Below, piece by piece: positions 15,959 to 20,175 of a stretch of DNA of 20,175 bases. Below the pieces are notes generated by a model, which was not told the origin of the DNA, ran no database searches, and saw only the letters and a program-made list of their open reading frames with translations. Made by a program: the position numbers and the translations under genes. Source of the DNA: Candidatus Gerdarchaeota archaeon (GTDB lineage: Archaea; Asgardarchaeota; Heimdallarchaeia; JABLTI01). The first letter of the stretch is position 1. Every line of letters starts with the position of its first letter. The stretch is taken from contig JAEOUJ010000197.1 of the NCBI GenBank assembly GCA_016839405.1, positions 1 through 20,175 on the forward strand, written 5' to 3'.

Positions 15959-16534
15959 GAGTACAGAACATTAGAAGATATTAAGGAAAATAAAAAAGAA
16001 ATAATGATTTGGCAAATTGTAGGAGCAATTGTGATTTTTGGAGTTGGAGCTCTTTGGCATTTTATGTATGAATGGATTGAAATTCCAGCTTTAGGATGGT
16101 TTTTTCCAGTAAATGAAAGCGTTTGGGAACATGTTAAATTGATGTTCTGGCCAGCTTTAATATATTACACTATAGAAGGAATATTTCTCTGGAAAAAAAC
16201 AAATAACTATATTTTAGCAAAAATGTATGTTTTTTATTTCACACCAGCTGTTAATATAATATTTTTCTATACTTATACTGGGACTACTGGCTATGAAAAC
16301 TTCATTATTGATTCTATTGTTTTATTAATAGTAACTTGTATTCAACAATACATTAGTTATAAATTATTAACAAGAGAGCAAATCTTTTCAGAAAGACCAA
16401 TTACACTTATTGCATTATCTGCAACAGGGATCTTCATATTAGGGTTTATACTAATTCTATTTACTTATTATCCTCCACATATACCATTATTCCAAGATAG
16501 TTTATCTGGAGAATATGGGATAATTACTACTTAA
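15956..16534 (+). CDS. Small multi-pass membrane protein resembling DUF6512
   Basis: The product has 192 residues from the TTG start and about six hydrophobic helices. The first (about 15-35) leads into LWHFMYEW, then FFPVNESVWEHVKLMFWPALIYY. This NESVWEH motif with nearby conserved His and Trp residues is what I associate with DUF6512-type membrane proteins. Later helices lie near 75-95, 97-115 and 145-165. The end is short and soluble. No catalytic site can be named. The His and Glu residues in LWHFMYEW and NESVWEH could bind metal or form an intramembrane site, but this is speculation. The gene stands alone, convergent with the saccharopine-reductase gene and separated from it by a hairpin. 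Confidence 0.75.
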   Translation: MEYRTLEDIKENKKEIMIWQIVGAIVIFGVGALWHFMYEWIEIPALGWFFPVNESVWEHVKLMFWPALIYYTIEGIFLWKKTNNYILAKMYVFYFTPAVNIIFFYTYTGTTGYENFIIDSIVLLIVTCIQQYISYKLLTREQIFSERPITLIALSATGIFILGFILILFTYYPPHIPLFQDSLSGEYGIITT

Positions 16535-16548
16535 TAAAAAATAGAAAT

Positions 16549-16574
16549 AACCTTCAGCTTTTCAGCTGAGGGTT
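16549..16574. terminator. Hairpin terminator between convergent genes
   Basis: AACCTTCAGCT (16549-16559), loop TTTC, then AGCTGAGGGTT (16564-16574) form an 11-bp stem with one G-T pair. It sits between two converging stop codons, 14 bases after the plus-strand stop and 8 after the minus-strand stop. On the minus strand it is followed by a T-rich tract (TTATTTCTATTTTTTATT), so it best serves the saccharopine-reductase gene. Confidence 0.6.
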
Positions 16575-16582
16575 AAATAATC

Positions 16583-17890
16583 TTATAGAACTTTTTCTTT
16601 GAAAACTATATCCAAATTTTCAAGTTCATCTAGAATTGGATTATAAATATCGGGCTTAGTTGGTATTATTATTCCTTTATCTTTGATTTTACCTTCAAGC
16701 ATCATTCGTACAGCTATAGCAACTGGTAATGATACAGTTCGAGACATAGATGAATCACCATTTGGTATGCCATAATCCAATAATGTTGAAGTTATTGTTT
16801 CCTTTTTACCATCAGGATATTCAGACTTAAATTCATGCAGCATAACAATCATATCTTGTTCTCCAGGATTAAATCCGCCTAGTTTGTTCAAGAAATGGTC
16901 TGCTAAGACATCTAAATAAGAACCACCATTTGGTGCAGGATTATCGCTAAATAGACCTAGCCATTGTAATCGTTCAAGACATTGAGCATCAATAGATTTT
17001 CCCAATCTATTGGCAACTTCTTTACGAATGTCATCACCAGAATAATCCAACATCTGTTGCATTAGCTGTTTCCAAGTAAGTCCTTCAAGACCTTCTTTTG
17101 CTTTTTGATCCATTAAGCCCAAATCAAATAATGCTTGAAGAGTGTCGCACCATCCAGGATATCTGAAGGTTCCTCTAAACATTGTTTTTATCCCTTCTAA
17201 TCCATACAATTCAATATATTGCAAACTGTCTCTATTGGGATAAGCTTCGAGATCCATTCTTTCCACATTCATTGGCCAGTAATGATTGAATAAATCACCA
17301 GATTTAATCTCAACAATTTTACCATCCTCTAGGTATTTAGCGGGATTTGTTCCAGCAAGAATAACACCTTTAGGTGACCACGAGAACTTATAACCCATAG
17401 GGTTATCATTAGATTGTGGAGCAGGTAAACCGCCTGTAATTGATCGAAAACTAACAATTTTCCCTCCTTTCTTTTTAACATCATGTATAACTCGCATTGC
17501 ACTCATATGATCAGTGCCTGGATCAACACCACATTCATTCATTATCATAATACCGGCTTTCTTAGCATCATTATCTAAAGCTTTCATTGCATCAGAAACA
17601 TATGATGTCGTAGCCATGTGTTTTTTATGCTTAATACAAGCCTTAGCAATTTGCGGGTGAAAAGCATAAGGTAATAGGCTAATAGATAAATCATTTTCTT
17701 TCACTAATGGATCTAAATCATCTTTTGTTATATCAAAAGCAATAGCCTTTCCATTTGGATGATTATCTACAATAGCTTCAGCTTTACTTACAGTTCTTGA
17801 TGCTACTGTTACTTCAAAACCTTTATCAAGAAGATATCTTATGCCGGGTTTTGCTACTAGCCCAGCTCCAAAAACAACAATTTTTTTCAT
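16583..17890 (-). CDS. Saccharopine reductase-like dehydrogenase (Lys9/AASS type)
   Basis: Enzymes of this type interconvert saccharopine with glutamate and 2-aminoadipate semialdehyde using NADP(H). They act in fungal lysine synthesis (Lys9) and, in the reverse setting, in lysine breakdown (AASS). The 435-residue protein has the Rossmann motif FGAGLVA at 7-13, Arg32 in VASRT suited to NADP, CGVDPGTDHM at 120-129, and a close match to the Lys9 core in GGLPAPQSNDNP (153-164) and GYKFSWSPKGVILAG (166-180). The match is much stronger than to generic trans-acting enoyl reductases of the broad saccharopine dehydrogenase family. GGAATGAG precedes the ATG. No partner enzyme of lysine metabolism is in the window, so direction and pathway are open. 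Related carboxy-spermidine dehydrogenases are a less likely alternative. Confidence 0.86.
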   Translation of the reverse strand: MKKIVVFGAGLVAKPGIRYLLDKGFEVTVASRTVSKAEAIVDNHPNGKAIAFDITKDDLDPLVKENDLSISLLPYAFHPQIAKACIKHKKHMATTSYVSDAMKALDNDAKKAGIMIMNECGVDPGTDHMSAMRVIHDVKKKGGKIVSFRSITGGLPAPQSNDNPMGYKFSWSPKGVILAGTNPAKYLEDGKIVEIKSGDLFNHYWPMNVERMDLEAYPNRDSLQYIELYGLEGIKTMFRGTFRYPGWCDTLQALFDLGLMDQKAKEGLEGLTWKQLMQQMLDYSGDDIRKEVANRLGKSIDAQCLERLQWLGLFSDNPAPNGGSYLDVLADHFLNKLGGFNPGEQDMIVMLHEFKSEYPDGKKETITSTLLDYGIPNGDSSMSRTVSLPVAIAVRMMLEGKIKDKGIIIPTKPDIYNPILDELENLDIVFKEKVL

Positions 17891-17993
17891 AGGAACTCAT
17901 TCCACTATTCAAGTAATTAATTACAAAAAGGTTTCATAATTAAATGTTTTTTCCAATTCCGAAAGGTGAAAATTTATGAAATTAAGAAAATTT

Positions 17994-19349
17994 CTAGTTT
18001 ATGAATTCTTTTTCTTGTAATTTTATTTCTATTCTAATTTTATTTGTTTGAGCTTCTTTATAATTTGGATCTAATAGAACAGCTTGTTCAAAATCACTTA
18101 ACGCTTTTTTATATTCCTTCATATCTTCCCAAAGTAGTCCCCGATTATTGAATATTATTGGATCTTGAGAATCAAGTTCAATTGCGGCATTAAAATCAGA
18201 TAAGGCTTTGTCAAGTTCTCCTAATTGTTGGTAACAACATCCTCTGAAATCATATGAAACAGCTCGATCTGGTTGATGTTCTATTGATATTGTTAAATCT
18301 TTAATGGCAAGTGCATATTCTTTTTTGTAATAGTACACTAACCCTCTATTGTTATTGGTCATAAAAGAATCTGGGTTTAATGCTAATGCTTTATTATAAT
18401 CAGTAATTGCTTTATCTAAAAATTCATTATAATCAGCAATATTCCCTTTTTCTTCTTGTTCTCTACCAAGATCTTCCCAGCCAATTGCTCGAGCATAATA
18501 GATATCATCATTATCAGGCATTAATTCGATTGCTTTTGTTAAATCTTCTATACCTTTCTGTAAATCAAAGTAGGTGATTTGAATAATCCCTCGATAGTGA
18601 TATCCAATTGCATTATTTGGTTCCATTTCGATGACTTTAGTGAACTCTTCATTTGCTTTGGAACCATTCTTCTTCTCTTCCCAAACAATTCCATGATATA
18701 TAGGATGATCATATGGTTTTGACATTATTGATGAATCTAAAGAAATAGCTCTACGAAAATATCTTGCAGCTTGATAATGCATCTTTAATTCAAAATATAC
18801 TGAACCTAATGAATAATACGAATTAGCAAAATTTGGATTTAAATCAATTGCATAAGTTAAGTCATCAATTGCTTTTTCTAATTCATTCATTCCAATATAG
18901 ACAATTCCTCTATTATAATAAATTGAAAAATTATCAGGAGTCAATTCAATGGCTTTTGTATAATCTTCTATTGCTTTTTTCACTTTTTGCTTCATTGATA
19001 GTGCTAATCCTCTATTATTATAAGCATTAGCAAAATCAGGATTAATTTCAATTGCTCTTGTATAATCATCGATTGCCTTATCAATTTCACCAATTTTTCT
19101 CCAAGCCATTCCACGTTCATTTAATGCAAGGAAAAAATCATTTTTTAGTTCAATAGCTTTAGTATAATCTCTTATAGCTTCTTGATATTTTCTTATCTTA
19201 AAATAAGCAAATGCACGGTTATAATAAACATCAGAAAAATTAGGCTTTAATTCAATTACTTCTGTGAATAATTCTATAGCTTTTTCAAAATTATCTTCAT
19301 CAAGATAGATTTTTCCTTTAGCATATAATTCTTCATCATTTCCTGCCAT
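17994..19349 (-). CDS. Tetratricopeptide-repeat protein, about 12 TPRs
   Basis: The 451-residue protein is made almost wholly of TPR units of about 34 residues, for instance AYNNRGLALSMKQKV followed by KKAIEDYTKAIELTPDN. I count about 12. One is expanded near residue 300, with GREQEEKGNIADYNEF inserted before the second helix, and one is irregular near 205-215 (SIMSKPYDHPIYHG). There is no signal peptide, membrane helix or other domain, so it is a cytoplasmic scaffold for protein partners, whose identity the sequence does not show. The ATG has GGAG with suitable spacing. Successive units are alike enough to suggest internal duplication. It lies 103 bp upstream of the saccharopine-reductase gene on the same strand. 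Confidence 0.9.
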   Translation of the reverse strand: MAGNDEELYAKGKIYLDEDNFEKAIELFTEVIELKPNFSDVYYNRAFAYFKIRKYQEAIRDYTKAIELKNDFFLALNERGMAWRKIGEIDKAIDDYTRAIEINPDFANAYNNRGLALSMKQKVKKAIEDYTKAIELTPDNFSIYYNRGIVYIGMNELEKAIDDLTYAIDLNPNFANSYYSLGSVYFELKMHYQAARYFRRAISLDSSIMSKPYDHPIYHGIVWEEKKNGSKANEEFTKVIEMEPNNAIGYHYRGIIQITYFDLQKGIEDLTKAIELMPDNDDIYYARAIGWEDLGREQEEKGNIADYNEFLDKAITDYNKALALNPDSFMTNNNRGLVYYYKKEYALAIKDLTISIEHQPDRAVSYDFRGCCYQQLGELDKALSDFNAAIELDSQDPIIFNNRGLLWEDMKEYKKALSDFEQAVLLDPNYKEAQTNKIRIEIKLQEKEFIN

Positions 19350-19856
19350 TTACATTACTCCTATAATTTGCATCGATGTTATTTTAATTATTAATATTGA
19401 AGATTATTTTTTCTTTAGTAATTACTGTTACAATAAAATGTTTTAGTTATGAGCATCATGTGAAGAATCATCATCAAGACTAGTGAAAGTCGCTTCTATG
19501 GTGTTAATTTATTAATCTACTACATCTATTAGAATTAAATTCATTAAAATAATACTAAAAATAATGCAAACAATTCACCCAATATGTAATTTTAAAATTG
19601 ATATATTAAAAACAAAAATTCATAACCTTCAATAGCATATTTTTTGAATTCCTTTACTATGCTATAATAGAAAATAAGCAATAATTTCAATTAAGACTCA
19701 TAAGAATTAATCTCGATTATTAAGATTCATTAAGTCATCAACTATTTCGACGATAGAAGGTTTTAAAAGATAAAAAAATTATTTGTTATTGATTTATGAA
19801 GTTAAAATAATTTCAGAAATAATTTAAATTTAAAATTAAAAAAATAGGTTAAATTA
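19350..19856. other. 507-bp AT-rich gene-free stretch
   Basis: This stretch separates the divergent TPR and UbiA-like genes and holds no open frame that I would call. It must contain both promoters. The one structured item is an 8-bp inverted repeat, ATAGCATA (19632-19639) with TATGCTAT (19658-19665), with an 18-nt loop. AGGT at 19846-19849 before the UbiA-like ATG is a weak ribosome binding site. No tRNA or known RNA gene is recognisable. Confidence 0.5.
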
Positions 19857-20175
19857 ATGGATAATCTAGTTTCAGATTCAGAAGAAAAAATACACGACAA
19901 TAATTCCACTATATTAAAGCAAATCTTTGTTGATTGGCGTGTTGGCAGATTTATAATGTTTACGCTTATAACTGGAGCAGTTGCTTATGGACTTGGTGGT
20001 GATAGGAAACAAATTCTTATGATAGCTTTTATTGGTACAACACTTTCTATATTTGGATTTTATTTAGATTATTTAATGGATTATAAAAAAGATAAACAAG
20101 TAGGTAAATTATCAAATCCAATTGCCAGAGGTACCTTTCCATTATTTGTTGCAATTCCAATAACAGTTATTGTTG
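19857..20175 (+). CDS. UbiA-family prenyltransferase, 3' end cut off by the window edge
   Basis: UbiA enzymes are intramembrane enzymes that attach prenyl chains to aromatic or polar acceptors in quinone, haem or archaeal lipid synthesis. The 106 visible residues have a hydrophilic N-terminus of about 25, then helices near 30-46 and 52-70. The first metal-diphosphate motif follows, Asp71, Asp75 and Asp79 (DYLMDYKKD), then SNPIARG, matching the family's D-x3-D-x3-D with the following P-x-R/ARG. Archaeal homologues include geranylgeranylglyceryl phosphate synthase and menaquinone-type transferases, and the cut leaves the acceptor undetermined. The ATG is the first in frame after the AT-rich spacer, with AGGT seven bases upstream. 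The protein should continue about 180-200 residues beyond the window. Confidence 0.85.
   Translation, partial: MDNLVSDSEEKIHDNNSTILKQIFVDWRVGRFIMFTLITGAVAYGLGGDRKQILMIAFIGTTLSIFGFYLDYLMDYKKDKQVGKLSNPIARGTFPLFVAIPITVIV

Noticed and set aside
17976..18020. A 14-codon plus-strand frame with AGGTGA before its ATG.
   Set aside because: Most of it overlaps the 3' end of the TPR gene in antisense, and it is too short to support without conservation data.
17994..19349. Periodic near-repeats of about 102 bp, considered as a tandem DNA repeat or CRISPR-like array.
   Set aside because: The period is three times 34 and follows the TPR protein repeats, and the reading frame is intact throughout.
19440..19500. 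GATGATGA on the minus strand suggested a C/D-box guide RNA.
   Set aside because: No CTGA D or D' box is found at a suitable distance on that strand.

Overview
The window is a low-GC (roughly one-third G+C by eye), gene-dense chromosomal segment that reads as archaeal. The best evidence is a Nog1-type GTPase, a family of archaea and eukaryotes, directly followed by an RNA 3'-terminal phosphate cyclase. There are also TATA-like boxes about 35-43 nt upstream of some starts, Shine-Dalgarno sites of the GGAG or GGTGAT type, and frequent TTG starts. An Asgard-type archaeon would fit the gene mix, but nothing here proves it. I see no rRNA, tRNA, CRISPR array, insertion sequence or phage gene.

Layout. 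1-260 (-): the start of an O6-alkylguanine-DNA alkyltransferase cut by the window edge. 348-2514 (-): nog1-like GTPase and rtcA, one base apart. 2630-4445 (-): a sugar-epimerase-like SDR enzyme and a nitrilase-superfamily amidase. 4571-6766 (-): two related zinc-ribbon membrane proteins of unknown function, 3 bases apart, followed by a hairpin and T-tract. 6859-9575 (-): a copper-type P1B ATPase behind a small HMA metallochaperone. 9811-11861 (-): two tandem paralogues of the D-cysteine desulfhydrase/ACC deaminase family, each with its own matching TATA-like box. 12030-13771 (+): a NIPA-like nine-helix transporter and a RimJ/RimL-type GNAT acetyltransferase. 13774-14562 (-): a sirtuin convergent with the GNAT. 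14790-15790 (-): a serine racemase/threonine dehydratase-like enzyme. 15956-16534 (+): a small membrane protein resembling DUF6512. 16583-17890 (-): a Lys9-like saccharopine reductase. 17994-19349 (-): a protein of about 12 TPRs. 19857 to the window end (+): the start of a UbiA-type prenyltransferase.

How the genes may work together. Several are PLP enzymes or dehydrogenases of amino-acid metabolism: two DCD/ACCD-like lyases, a serine racemase-like enzyme and a saccharopine reductase. The metallochaperone and P-type ATPase form a metal-export unit. The GNAT and sirtuin could be an acylation writer and eraser, though that is only proximity plus family knowledge. The most unexplained pieces are the tandem zinc-ribbon membrane pair and a 114-nt element at 14627-14740, which has a perfect 14-bp terminal inverted repeat and two nested inner helices in the intergenic region upstream of the sirtuin gene.
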